From positions 1,086,722-1,150,721 of the forward strand of contig CAXAMN010028916.1 of the NCBI GenBank assembly GCA_963970005.1: 64,000 nucleotides of DNA. Reading direction: 5' to 3'. Source of the DNA: Durusdinium trenchii (lineage: Eukaryota; Sar; Dinophyceae; Suessiales; Symbiodiniaceae). Of this stretch, positions 24,040-34,936 are shown in pieces. A program made the translations under genes and the position numbers. A model generated the notes under the pieces. The model did no database searches and was not told the DNA's origin. It saw only the letters and a list, made by a program, of their open reading frames with translations. Position 1 is the first letter of the stretch; every line of letters starts with the position of its first letter.

Positions 24040-24300
24040 GGAATAGACGAAGTCGGACAGGCAACGCAAGGGTCCTGATCGCTGAGGGTCACATTGGAGT
24101 CTTCAAACTTCTTCCCGTTGAAGCTGATCTTCTTGCTGAGCCAGGCATCTAAAAGTTCACGACTTACCCGAGTCCGAGCGTAGCACACACCTGTCTTCGA
24201 ATCGAGCGTGTGTAGGGACAAATAGAACAAGTTCTCCCAGTCGTACCCTCCGCCATCGCCGGTCAGCTGCCCTTGAAGTCTCAGGTTCAATACCTCAGTT
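24040..24300 (-). CDS. Large unknown gene, short exon
   Basis: The minus strand reads GDGGGYDWENLFYLSLHTLD then GVCYARTRVSRELLDAWLSKK and FEDSNVTLSDQDPCVACPTS. The composition is coding-like and flanked by AT-rich, stop-rich sequence. No domain recognised. Confidence 0.45.
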
Positions 24301-24399
24301 TATACTTGATTTGTCAATTTTATTGCATCAAACAATATCAAATATGCTTAATATGGACCTGGATGATTTAACATGTCTATTCTGTGAGCGCCAACAAAT

Positions 24400-25395
24400 C
24401 TATTCAAATACAAACACGAATTCTGATGATGTCATCGCGCAAAGTGGTGCTGGTTTAATTCGGGGGGCCGCAGCAGCCAACTCCTCAACGTAGCCAGTCA
24501 TGTTGACAATCAGGCAAGGTTTGCTCACAGAAGTGTGGCGGAACAAGGATTCCAAAAGCAACTGCAAACGCTGCTGGCCCTTCTGGGCTGCAGTTTGCTC
24601 AGGCGATGGGCGTGTTCGCTCCGCTAGCTTGAGGTCATGTTCCGGACTAGCATTCTCAGGTAGTAGCAAAGCGCTGCTCCTCGGCAACATCGAACACGGT
24701 GCCCCTTTCTCAGACTCATGGTGCCCCACTGGTCTGCCGCATACTGCCAGCTCGGAACTCAACCAAATGTTCTCTGACCTCGAATCCGAAGCCACCACGA
24801 GTCTGCCTGCTGCCCATCGTCGCATTGATGAGCGAGCTTCCCCTCTCGGCTCTCGTGTGAACAGGTCCACAAACCTCGTTTCGACGTCTTGGCGCTGGCT
24901 GAAGAGCCCCTCGATGATTTGTCTTTCCTCGTCGTACAAACCTCGCAAGCTGGAGTCTTTTGGGAGGTCCGGCATGAGAATCATTGTAACATTGTTTTTT
25001 GAGATTCCCATGTCGTTGCACAAACTCACACCATGAGCCAAGCTGTCTGCTTTGCTCGCTTGCCGAGCTCCGGGTGCGTTGTAATCAACGAAGCCCACAA
25101 TATGGACATCGTCAGCATTCGTGTTGGTCTGATTCGCCTTATGTCCAATCGGACTCGCATAAGTTGGGCATGCATCCATTTCTATTTTGTGGTCACTGAT
25201 TGATAAACAAACACCACCAAAGGCAAAAAGTTCTGGTTGGGAACTGAAAGAAATCAACTCAATAACTTTGATCATCCCAATTCCAATGTTGGATCTTGCC
25301 AAGCTACAACGTGCTGTTTCATTTTTGATATCTCTCCAGCTGCATGGTCCATCTTCTCCAAGGCAACCACTCGAAGGTAACAGTCCTGAAGCATG
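24400..25395 (-). CDS. Large unknown gene, main conserved exons
   Basis: Two segments. The first (about 25388-25280) reads DCYLRVVALEKMDHAAGEIS then HVVAWQDPTLELG after a cag acceptor. The second (about 25180 to 24440) contains CPTYASPIGHKANQTNTN, VHIVGFVDYNAPGARQASKA, MILMPDLPKDSSLRGLYDEE, FTREPRGEARSSMRRW, LAVCGRPVGHHE and LLESLFRHTSV, ending in VNMTGYVEELAAAAP. I believe this block occurs in many dinoflagellate gene models without an assigned function. A fold similar to a nucleotide- or SAM-binding enzyme cannot be excluded, but I see no diagnostic motif. It is carried inside the 15.9 kb element, downstream of the DDE-like gene. Confidence 0.6.
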   Translation of the reverse strand, partial: HASGLLPSSGCLGEDGPCSWRDIKNETARCSLARSNIGIGMIKVIELISFSSQPELFAFGGVCLSISDHKIEMDACPTYASPIGHKANQTNTNADDVHIVGFVDYNAPGARQASKADSLAHGVSLCNDMGISKNNVTMILMPDLPKDSSLRGLYDEERQIIEGLFSQRQDVETRFVDLFTREPRGEARSSMRRWAAGRLVVASDSRSENIWLSSELAVCGRPVGHHESEKGAPCSMLPRSSALLLPENASPEHDLKLAERTRPSPEQTAAQKGQQRLQLLLESLFRHTSVSKPCLIVNMTGYVEELAAAAPRIKPAPLCAMTSSEFVFVFE

Positions 25396-25459
25396 AAACA
25401 ATGACAAGGAAATCTGAAATCTCTTCAACAGCGCAACCTTTTGTCAAACCTTTTGTCAA

Positions 25460-26275
25460 CTGCTCTCCTGGTATCCCTTGCAGGCTGATTCACCTTCAGC
25501 TGCGAGCTTCGCACGATGAGCAACTGATTTGCTATGCAAGCGCTGTCGCACCAATCGAGGCGCAGCTTGCACCAGCTCCATCTTCGAGTGATCTCTCTTC
25601 AAGGCGCCACAGAAGAATTTGAACTGAGCAGCATCAACCTCAGCTTGCTGCACTTCTTTGTCTTGAACCTTCTTCTGCTCTGCTTCCTGATGATCTCGCT
25701 TTGCGAACTCTTGCTGAGAGGCCAGCATGGACATGGCAAATCGCGGAGGCCTGTGGTTCAAAAGGCACTGCAAATCACCATCTTGCTTGGTTGAGAAAAG
25801 CACATTGCTCTCCCACTCCTTTGCCTTCTCGGAGCTCATTCGCGATTGCATGTGAGGTAGGAGTTGGTCTGCCAAAACCATCAAGTTCCTGACCTTTTGC
25901 ATTTCTTCAGCTGACATCCTGTATTTTTTCTTCATCGCTGTTGGAAAGCTGCTGGTCGTTTTGTTCCAGTGGCTCAAAATCCTCTTGAACAACATACATT
26001 GAGCAGACTCGGTCATTGGAAGATTCCAATCAATCGAGATGGTGGGCTCATGCGCAAGAGGTGCGGCCATTTCATCATCATGCGGCGGGCCCGATTCCAA
26101 GCTGCAAACTGACCCCATAAAAATAAACGGGTAGGAAGCCACGGTCTCACCGAAGGGGCCATAGTTCCATGAGATGTCATGTGTGCTCATTAGCAACACG
26201 TTGAATGCGCTGGCAGCTGTCTTGCTGAAAAGGTTCCGGACTGCCTGACAGGTATTGATTGTGTTCAACATGTTT
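25460..26275 (-). CDS. Large unknown gene, central exon
   Basis: About 265 codons on the minus strand, from TCQAVRNLFSKTAASAFNVL through HDISWNYGPFGETVASYPFI, a DWNLPMTESAQCMLFKRIL segment and a charged helical end (FAKRDHQEAEQKKVQDKEV, a coiled-coil candidate). The stretch 26275-26345 is a probable short intron between this and the preceding exon. No domain recognised. Confidence 0.6.
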
Positions 26276-26344
26276 CTCCCTTCTCTCACAATTGAAAAAA
26301 CGCAATTTCCCACCAAGAAACACACACCAGCCGAACAAGTCAAA

Positions 26345-26831
26345 GACTGCTGTAAAACCCCTTGCCTGCCGCTTTCTGCCGTCGAGAGTTATTGAGCCTG
26401 TTCCTTCACCCTCGAATGATTGCACTTCAGGATGGTCATTGTAACGAGCTAAGGCTTGGTCTAGACTGATTCCATCTCCAAGGGTTGTCAAGATGCTGGC
26501 CCACGTGAGGGATGAGACTGGCTGTACTTTGCTATCAATGTTTTGCTTCACAATCCGCGAGATTGTGCTCTCAATCTCATCGCATCCAGCGGTGCTAGCT
26601 TTGTAGATGGTCCTGATTTGGAGCAACGATGCAACCAAGGCAACAACTTGTGGGTGCGTGAAATCCTCCTCAGACAGAGAATCTTGCTGACTTGCCAAAA
26701 GTAGAGAGATCCAAACCACAAACGCTGCCAAGCTCTTTTGCGACCCATCGTTGAAGTACAATGACCCCACTGCAAGGTTTACACGCTTCAGCGCTGGTCC
26801 AGGAAGCCGAAGTGCAATGGTCTCCCCCTGC
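26345..26831 (-). CDS. Large unknown gene, 5'-most visible exon
   Basis: Begins after ctttctggcag, a clean splice acceptor, with GETIALRLPGPALKRVNLAV, then SLYFNDGSQKSLAAFVVWIS, a helical stretch and ARYNDHPEVQSFEGEGTGSI. The start codon must lie in an upstream exon I could not place; the gap up to the stop of the DDE-like gene (27457) holds the paired hairpins. No domain recognised. Confidence 0.55.
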
Positions 26832-26905
26832 CAGAAAGGAAATCAGGAACCCTTAGACCGTGTAGCCACGAGCTAGCCTTAAACCATGGGGTTTCAAGGG
26901 GCGAG

Positions 26906-27066
26906 TTATGGAGAGCCGTCCGAGGGACCGCTCGCCATAAAGCCAGGGTTGTGACCGCCAAGTTTATACGACTGTATCATGGACCAATGACATCGTGAAA
27001 CATGTCTATGCCCTGGGCCGGGGATTATGGAGAGCCGTCCGCGGGACGGCTCGCCATAATCCGGGC
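26906..27066. other. Two near-palindromic hairpins
   Basis: 26906-26940 (ttatggagagccgtcc ... cgctcgccataa) and 27018-27066 (gggattatggagagccgtcc and its near reverse complement gacggctcgccataatcc). The second has arms of about 22 bp with two or three mismatches and almost no loop. They lie between two minus-strand genes of the 15.9 kb element. Possible roles are a terminator or 3' end signal, a protein-binding site, or a tiny nested inverted-repeat element. Confidence 0.75.
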
Positions 27067-27456
27067 TTCACACAAGGTCCACCAACGAGGACTCAGACTT
27101 CATCCGACAAATCTGGAAGTACCATGCGACTTCGAAGCCATGATTGATAATTATAATAGCGGCAGTGTGGCTTTACAAGTTTCTAAATTAATGCACCTGA
27201 ATCCACAGTCCTGCGTCGCAAAGCGCCCTAAACCCTGCTGCCGCAGATAAATTTTCAAGGGGGGTCAAACGTTTAGGGTTTAGGCACGCTGGCTTTTTGA
27301 AGTGGCACAATGAAAGTAGTCGAAAGAATGTGCTGCCTTCAATGACTGAGAATCTAGTCAGTGCAAAGGACAGTCTTCAAAGGTGCGACTGTCGGTTACC
27401 ACCTCCCCCACACACCTTTTTGATACAAGCATGAACGATTGTCCAGCTGCAAGCGA

Positions 27457-30400
27457 TCAAGGCGCAACCAAGTCCAAAGGGAGACTATCATCATCTTCAT
27501 TGTCATCCGATTCAGCATCTGTCCGCAAAAGGGTGTAGACTCGAAACCTGGGTGGAGGCTCCCATGCACAAGCCGGGCCAACATGAACGTTTGCGATTTC
27601 AGTCCGTCTCAAACGCAAGAAACGATAGCTGGCCGGTCTTGGGATTTTAGGCCAGGTGCCTGATACCCAACCGATCAAGTATGCTTCTGCATCTATGCTG
27701 ATCGAACCTTGCTTGCGACAAAGGGGTGCCTTCGTCAAAAGATTTTGCTGGAGCTTTGCAGCAATGGCCCGGCGATCTGCCACACCGGAGGGCTGCACCA
27801 AGCTTGCCCTCAAGATAGCACACCTCTCAGCAGCTACCAAACAAATCACTCGAAAGGGCTCTGGATCTGACATGAACTTCTTCGCTAGCAAAAGAATGTC
27901 GCTACCGTGTGGAGCTCGATTCCTCATTTCCTCCACACTACACTGACCGAATGATGCGGGGTCCACATCTTGCCGAAGTGCAAAGCGAAGCTGCCCTACA
28001 TGTCCTTAAGCTTTGGAAGGGCTAGAAGGCAGGCCGTCCAAAACTGGGCTACTGCTACCTCTCCATAGCTTAAATACATCAAACTCAAAAAGAACAAAAA
28101 CTAAAGACGCACCCACAGATTCAATCTACACTGAGTGTCTCAAGCCAAGAAGGCGAATGCCCAACATTGCAACCCACTCTTGCCAGCATGCCACTTCATC
28201 TAATTTGTATGTTTGAGTTCGCACCCGGGTTCGTTGTAATTTGGCTTCCTTGCGATGAAAGTCCGGTAGGCTGTCTGGCCGAGAAGCACTGTCCAATATG
28301 CTCACAACATCATCAGGGGAGGAGAACTCATGTGGAGTCAAATACGCCGCAACTTGTGAGAAGTACTGGTCAATGTCCTCGTGACCTTAACTTGGCTGGA
28401 ACGGTGGCTTTGTACATATTTACTGTGGAAGCTACAAAGGGAAGGTTGAGTTATTCAGACAATTTAGCTTGGACTGATTTCGGTGTTGAATGCAAATAGA
28501 CAAAAATGCTATTTGGTAGTGAGATAGAGCTGCTATGACCCTTGCGCAAAAATGACATGGTGAAAAATCGGAAACAGCCAAGGGCAATGGTCAAAATGGC
28601 AAAGGAGGCCACAAATTGATTCTTTGCTTCCCTATACGTGTTGTCGGCCTGCAGGTTCACACCCGTGGGCAAATGGCCGTGCTGCTGAATAATCTCGTCA
28701 AACGTCCTGGCTACCTGCTCAATGGTGCACTCTGAGTTTTTCTTTAAGTCCTCATCTGCTATCGCAAGATTCAGGCCCCATCCGTGCGCCCAAGTTGCTG
28801 CGACATGCAAACATGGTCGATGCATAGTGGCATACAGTTTGGTTTGTTTCTTGCGGGATCTTGGAGTCCTAAATTTCGCTTGGTCCATTCCGTCGCTGAT
28901 CAAGCACAATGTGCTCACCCCAGCATGGCACCCCAGCCTCAGGCTCTAAGCCCAAGTCACAACCGAGCTCTTCCAATCAACAAATTCAAAGCACTATTTG
29001 TCAACCAACCCAAATGAAACAAAGGAAAACGCATCATTCTGGCGGCAAGTCAAAGTGACCGACCATCACTTGCCAGCAATTGCGAAAAGAAGGTTTGGCT
29101 CATCGACCGGAATGACCAATAGGCTTGACGGTCTTGCCATTGAGAGAGCCTGTGCCGGATCAGCTCTCTTTCCTCGGCCAACTTTGCATCAGGTGTACGG
29201 GCAGCTCGAATGCGTTCCCTAATCGAAAAGCATGCGTCGCACTGTGCGTGATCTCCTGCCTTTCTGAATTTCAAATGACCATCACGCAAACCTGGCTTGA
29301 TGATGGTATTGGCAACTTTCATAAATGTACTTAATGATGCAGGTTTGATGCCGCGGAATTCTGCGTATGCCACATACTCCCAGTATAGGTCTGTGCGGCA
29401 CCCGTGCTGGAGACACCTTCGTGGTCCACGAAAGGTGCCCGGACCTATCAACTGACAATCCACATCCGTCAAATATGTATTCAGTGTTCTGCCAATTGCG
29501 TTGACCAACCGCTGCAAGTCCTCGCTTTTGTCCACTCCATCCGCATCATCTTCTGGAAATGGTGTTTCAAAAGCCTGGGAACCAGCTTCTTTGATCGAAT
29601 GCCAATTGGTGGGCATGACTTCAGCTGCGCTGTGGTACAAGTGGAAGAAGAACATCACAATTTCTTCCCACACCATTCCAGTGTCGCCTCTCAAGGAGAA
29701 GCCAAATTGCGGGTGCTTCTGTAGTGGCTTTCTCACATTGTTCGTGTAAGCACTCTCTCCAGCTCTGAGTTTTTGGAGCGTGGAGCCTCCTATGGCAATC
29801 AAGCTGGACAAGGCTCTGCGACAAACAGGTTTGCCCAGGAAAAGAACTGGATCTTGTCTGCGAGGATTGTATCGCGCACGTTTCTGAGAGGGTTCGGCTG
29901 GCAGCGGCCCTTCTTCATCGGAAGAATAAAACATCTCACTCTCATGGTCCCTGCAATCTGCATCCGATGCATAAAACACATCTGGATCACCATCGTTGGA
30001 ACTGGATTCATACAGGAGTTCATTGTCCTCATTGTTTGAAGTCCCTGGTGCTTTCTCCCAATCTCGGGCCTCTGTGCAATTGAAAGCTTGTGTCACCCAA
30101 ACTTCCTGACTTCGCTCAAGTCAAATTGAAACGAAGGCTGCTTGGTACTACAATTTCGAAAACACATCTAGACTTGAAAAACAAAGTTCAGCAATTAATT
30201 TCTTGATTACCCTCCGCTCTGAAAAGAGTTCCAAGTGTCCTTTTTCTCTCGAGGAAGTGAATTAAAGTCTGCTCTGGCTTGTTCAACTTCTTGCTCTAAC
30301 CCTTTGAATTGTTGAAAGCACACTCGGGCAAGGCATCTGCATGGGCGACAAAGGAGCTTGGACAGGGAAGCTCGGCCATGGCCATCTCCCCGCCCCATGT
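27457..30400 (-). CDS. DDE-like protein, candidate transposase of the 15.9 kb element
   Basis: Multi-exon, read on the minus strand. An exon at about 30398-30207 has CRPCRCLARVCFQQFK and a charged helix. The exon at 30090-29060 has an acidic start, FLGKPVCRRALSSLIAIGG, QLIGPGTFRGPRRCLQHG and a CDACFSIRERIRAA segment. The exon at 28920-28530 has LISDGMDQAKFRTPR and LQADNTYREAKNQF and ends LRKGHS. The exon at 28373-28150 starts HEDIDQYFSQVAAYLTPHEF. The last exon (28005-27457) has HGSDILLLAKKFMSDPEPFR and ends with a stop. The spaced acidic residues (DGMDQ, ADNTYRE, GHSHEDID) match the DDE-like domain I believe is catalogued as DUF7869, common in dinoflagellates and oomycetes; the name is from memory. 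Joining at a GC-AG intron yields the GHSHEDID motif. Confidence 0.72.
28374..28530 (-). other. GC-AG intron inside the DDE-like gene
   Basis: On the minus strand the exon ends ...aagggtcata and the intron begins gcagctc. It ends ...agttaag before gtcacgaggacattgac. This splice creates AGT (Ser) and the continuous motif GHSHEDID. A GT donor at aagg/gtcat would instead give GHEDID, one His-Ser pair shorter. The GC donor is the better fit, and GC-AG introns are known in dinoflagellates. Confidence 0.65.
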
Positions 30401-30939
30401 CATTTTTGCGAGTTTCGCACTTACTATCATCTATTCCAATGATTAAGTTTAAAAATATCTTTCATCTACTGAAAAAGAAGAACCCACGCTTGGGCCAAGA
30501 ACATGATTGGAAGGACCCCCGGCAATGGTCGATCACACCGAGCTCATTAGTACTGGCTAAAGACTTCACAGGCTCTGGGGCTTGTTTGGGCAAAAAGACT
30601 TTCTTTGTTTTAAAAAGACTGGTCGTAGCATTTTGCGTTTTGTTGGGCCATATACTTGGCTGTCATCCCAATTAGCTGCGCGCCTCTCGAAATCGTGTGG
30701 AGGCAATGCTTCGAGCATAGTTGATGATTTCTGACATCGCCACTGCTCTCCCTCTCCAGAACGATGCATCGTCGAACGACCAACACAAAATGGAGGTATC
30801 GAACTGCGCACCTTTCTCCGGAGGCCAGGCCTGAAGCAAAGTAGACTGGTCGTGAAGCGAACCTAGTGAGCTTGTCGCAATTACTATTTTTGTTGTTAGT
30901 CAACCTTCTCTACCCTTGACATGCGCAACGAAAGCAAGG

Positions 30940-31572
30940 CGAACAACTAATGACAAACAGAGCCTCCATCTTGCAAAACTCTTGCAAGAACTCTGCGGCA
31001 TCTGTAGAATTCGTGAGGCCAACCCTGTGAGCCAATTGAGCGGACTGCTCCACAAGCAAATCGCTGTCAGCCCACGCTCTTTGCGCAACATCTCGAAAAG
31101 TACCACCATGCTTCACAGGCCATGGATAGATTCCATCTTTCACAGCCAAGTCACCAATGTTGCTCGTGTGGATATCCTTCTCCTCTGAGTGGCGCAAAGC
31201 ATAGATTCCCTCCACAATCGAGAGAGTTGATTTGATCAGAGCTGGTGCGGATGCCGAACTGGTTGGAACAGCTGTGGTTTGTGACCCTGACACGATCTGG
31301 GCAACCTTTGCCTTCTTACGAGGCGGCATGGTCTGATCAGGCTCGGGCTGCAAACAAAAATGCACCGAACCTAAATGGATGCCGGCTACAATGATTACAC
31401 AATACAAGTTGCTTGCGTCCAAACACTGAGAATAAAGTTTGACACATTGAACGCCACAGCGCCTCAGCTTTGAATAATGTTAAACTATCGGATGGTAACA
31501 AAGAGCGGATGAAAACGAAGCAGGACTCACTTTCTGCGGCCGTTCAGTCAAATCAAGCTGGTTGAATTGCAT
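30940..31572 (-). CDS. Small basic protein, unknown function
   Basis: The minus-strand exon at 31572-31532 starts MAMQFNQLDLTERPQK followed by a gtgagt donor. The next exon begins after tttttgtttgcag (31351) with PEPDQTMPPRKKAKVAQIV and continues with GIYALRHSEEKDIHTSNIGD and VKHGGTFRDVAQRAWADSDL. It ends near EFLQEFCKMEA at about 30950. The MPPRKK start of exon 2 resembles the MPPRKR start of the methyltransferase. Alternatively these exons are the 3' end of the methyltransferase gene or the 5' end of the DDE-like gene. No domain recognised. Confidence 0.5.
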
Positions 31573-31684
31573 GGCCATCAGTTGTGATTACAACAAATGG
31601 CACAGCTAGTAACATCCCTGAAAGTTGCAGCTTGCTGCATTTGACCGGCAAAAGAATATAATGCACCAAAAAGGTTCCCAGGCA

Positions 31685-31800
31685 CTCACCTCAGACTCAG
31701 CTGTGTCCCCGCCAACTTGCAAGAGCAGAGCACAAAGCTCCGGCAATGACTGGCGCAGAGAACCTTGAGAGGCCAAGCAATGTTTTGGCAACTGGGTCTG
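31685..31800 (-). CDS. Short exon between methyltransferase and next gene
   Basis: The minus strand reads TQLPKHCLASQGSLRQSLPE through LLLQVGGDTAESE, with a clean acag acceptor and a gtgagt donor. It may be the last exon of the methyltransferase gene or an upstream exon of the small basic protein. Confidence 0.45.
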
Positions 31801-31889
31801 TGTTGAAACAAAACAAGCGAGCGCCACCTGGCCAAAGAAACTACCTGGTCATTATGGTTTGAAAATGATCATTCTATATTAGGATTTCC

Positions 31890-34442
31890 TTTTTGCAGCC
31901 AATGTGCGAATTGCCGCAAAAGTCTGCCAACTGCTTGGGTGCGATGCGGCCCATGCCGTAGCGTTGAAACTCATCTCTGCCGACACCTTGCAGCTTCATC
32001 TTTTCCTGGACGAGGAACCCTGGGCTTAGATCTAACTAATACTCACGCCTAACACAACAAACATTCCGCACATGCTTGACCAAATTTTTGACAGGCCATG
32101 TCCTGCGACTGCAAGAGTGTCCATCGAGATGTGACCATGTATTTACCAGCCGGCAGCAAGCATGGGCACAAATCAGGATCGCTCTTCGTCCATGTCGCGC
32201 GATGGAAGTTCTGATCCTTACTAATTGCAGGAGCGGTTGAAACACCCAAGATTCTGAATCAGTCGTATCATAATACATATTATATAGGTGAACTAATATG
32301 GAAATTTGATGTGCAAAGACAAGTGTCAACCTGGATCATGAACATCTCCTCAAACGGAAAATAGCCGGCTGCCTGCAGTTCCGTGACAGCCACAGACAAA
32401 ATGGCCAGCTCTCGATCAGTGAGCGGAAGATCCTTGACCTTGAGCTTGTCCATGTTCGCCATGACATCAGCCTCACATGAGGGTAGTGTAACTTGCAGCA
32501 CCGACTACCTCTACTGTGGTTTTCCCTTCTTTCAATTAGAGGCCCCCACAATTTGCAAGCAAAACCAACGATTTGCTTTTTGTTTCATTGACTGAGAAAC
32601 TTCACCGATAGTTTTGCAAGCTTCCTTGAAGCCTTTCTTCCACTTGAGACCCTCAGACTTGCGCTTCTTGGTTTGCTTGAGCTCCCCAGAGGCAGCGCTT
32701 GCACCGGCTTGGTGATTCAAGAACATTGGCTTCGGCAGCAAGCCACACTTGAACTTGCCCAGGAAATCTCCAGGAAGCCTTAGTCACAATGATTGGCGCA
32801 ACTCACCAACTATCCCTAAACACTCAAACAGGATAATAGGTGGGGAGTTCGAGGGGCTATGAAGAAGTTTGGGCCTTAGTGCAAATGAAAATGAACACTA
32901 TTACAGTATATGATTATGCATTCTAGAAACGCATTTGCATCGACTTGATGTCGTTTGATGTAGATTGAGTACACCCTTGTGCGGCATTGCCTCAAACCGA
33001 AGTCTTTGCTGTTGACAGTGTCATGAAAGACAGTGTAGCCTCGTCGGTCCATCTCCTGGTTCTGGATGGCAATGGGTTTCTCTCCACCAAAGCTTTGCCG
33101 CGTGTGGGCCATGGTAGACACGTTCTCGCACACAACAACCTGTGGGTGTGCGAAATCGATGTAGTCCAACAACGCCTTGAAGCCCTGACCGCTTTTGGAT
33201 TCCTGATCCAAAAAGCTTTGGGCACTGTTGTTCTGCTTCGACAAGCTTTTGCAGGAATAGCCATCCACAACCACATTGACCTGCTGGCTGTGGACTGCAT
33301 TCATGTGACTACGGAGTTTGGCACTTGAAAACATACTACCAAAACTGGGGTTCGAATCGTGAATCTGTATGGGTATGTCGGGGTGTGCGTGTGTGTACCG
33401 CCAGTTGTATATAACATCGCATTCTTCACTTTCCCAAGCCTTCGGAACTCTCTTAGAAGTCTTGGTTCGCTCATCGAAAGCTTGGCCCTTGTGTAGATCC
33501 ATCATGTCGTTGAAAACTGGAATATCTTCAAACGCCTTGAGTAGCCAATCCACTTTGAAAGGCTCACACTCGCAGCTGAAGCTCATAGTCAGGTATCCAG
33601 CCTGAAGGGACAGGATTTGATTTTTGTAAATCATCTATCAATACAAAAACAAAAACACTGACAATCCTGTGTTTCTATATTCGGAAAATGTCTAACACCC
33701 TAAATGGGGCCTTGTGTTCAAACTTCTCGCCCAAGTAGTCGTTGAGCGAGTTGATGACCATTTCGCCCACCCCCCACCCTGAACATATTGAACCGACCGT
33801 TGTATGGCGCCCTGCAAGCGCATTCTGGATCCGCTGTGCCACTTCTGGTTCTTTGTCCAAGGCGAACTTGATGAAGTTGCCTACCTCAGGCCGTCAGGCA
33901 ACTCACAAAGGTTTGCATGCCTTTTGTCCAAAGATTAGTTTTTGATGAGCAATACATATATATATATATATTAATATATATTTTTATATACACATATGTA
34001 TCATACAAAATCATTTGCAAACCGGCACTCCTTTGAAAAGAACTGCTCTTCTAAACCAGGCTGCCCCAACAGCTTCCATGTCAGGGATGTCCTGCTTGTC
34101 ATTGTTCTTCTCGACTTCCTCCTCGTCACAAGAACTAGGAAAGATATCCGGGTCGATGACACTCCTGAGCCAACAACATGATGGGTTGGAAACCGGGAAT
34201 GCGTCTAGGATTCTGGATTTGGGTCTTTATGAGCTTTTGAAAACTTAAAAATTGCATTACTGACCCGAAACACACCAGAAAATAAGGGAAAATGCAGATA
34301 AGACTGCAAGTGTCTTGCGTTCTTGGACATTTTCAACTTCGCTGTCGCTCGCCAACATCACATCATCCACAATTGCCGGCTTGCGCGCTACTTTGGAAGC
34401 CGCTGGTCGGCGCAAAGCAGCAGGCCGCTTTCGAGGCGGCAT
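31890..34442 (-). CDS. C5 cytosine DNA methyltransferase, multi-exon
   Basis: Transfers a methyl group from SAM to cytosine C5 in DNA. The minus strand holds about eight exons. 34442-34320 is a basic start (MPPRKRPAALRRPAASK). About 34169-34020 is an acidic linker. 33893-33704 has motif I (TVGSICSGWGVGEMVIN). 33592-32950 has motif IV as DGYSCKSLSKQN (in place of the usual PCQ-x-x-S), motif VI CENVSTM and motif VIII LRQCRTRVYSIYI. 32780-32590 is a basic segment. 32490-32330 has LPLTDRELAIL. 32225-32070 has CLLPAGKYMVTSRWTLL. 32005-31890 has LQGVG and GNSHIGC, corresponding to motifs IX-X. The catalytic Cys is kept, so activity is plausible. Methyltransferases of this type in dinoflagellates are known to ride on retrotransposons; here the carrier is a TIR element. 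Confidence 0.85.
33950..33998. repeat. TA microsatellite in methyltransferase intron
   Basis: (ta)n with short interruptions, between the acidic-linker exon and the motif I exon. Confidence 0.85.
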
Positions 34443-34699
34443 GGAAACTGGACAAAATGAAAGGCACACCTGCTCCAACCCCTACCGAAAATGGACCTGC
34501 GGAGCTTGCATCCGAAGTTCTTCACACATCGGGCTTGGAGACTTGTCACATGAGTGAAAAAGCAGGGCTCAGTAAATTTTAATGCTCACATGAGACTTGT
34601 CACACGTCATTTAGTTTAAACTCTTCCCCTTCAAAGAAGAAAACTCAAAGTTTCTTCCAAATGGTTTGAATGCGCAAGGACACACATAAACCCGCCAGC

Positions 34700-34726
34700 C
34701 CGAAAAAAAAAAAAAAAAAAAAAAAC
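34700..34726. repeat. Poly-A/T run near the right end of the 15.9 kb element
   Basis: About 23 consecutive A on the plus strand, followed by cacgggcgcgcc. It lies upstream (5') of the methyltransferase gene; 34450-34890 shows no coding segment and presumably holds the promoter side of the element. Confidence 0.7.
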
Positions 34727-34891
34727 ACGGGCGCGCCGCAGACGGAGGTTCTTGTTTGCGCTTAACGTTTGTTGAACGGGCCTGGTTTAAATTCATTGTT
34801 TCTAAAACTTTGAATTACGCATAGCGTGATGCAGTCTGATCCAATCCATATCCAAGTGTGGCGATAAGCTTAGCCGAGGAAAGCGTCACAT

Positions 34892-34936
34892 GAAGACACC
34901 AAGTCCCACGAAACCACCAAGTTTCAGGAGAATAGA
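34892..34936 (-). repeat. Right terminal inverted repeat of 15.9 kb element
   Basis: The exact reverse complement of 19043-19087. It is preceded on the inside by tgtgacgc (minus strand) and followed on the outside by one base and the tcaaa duplication, then Copia coding sequence. Confidence 0.93.
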
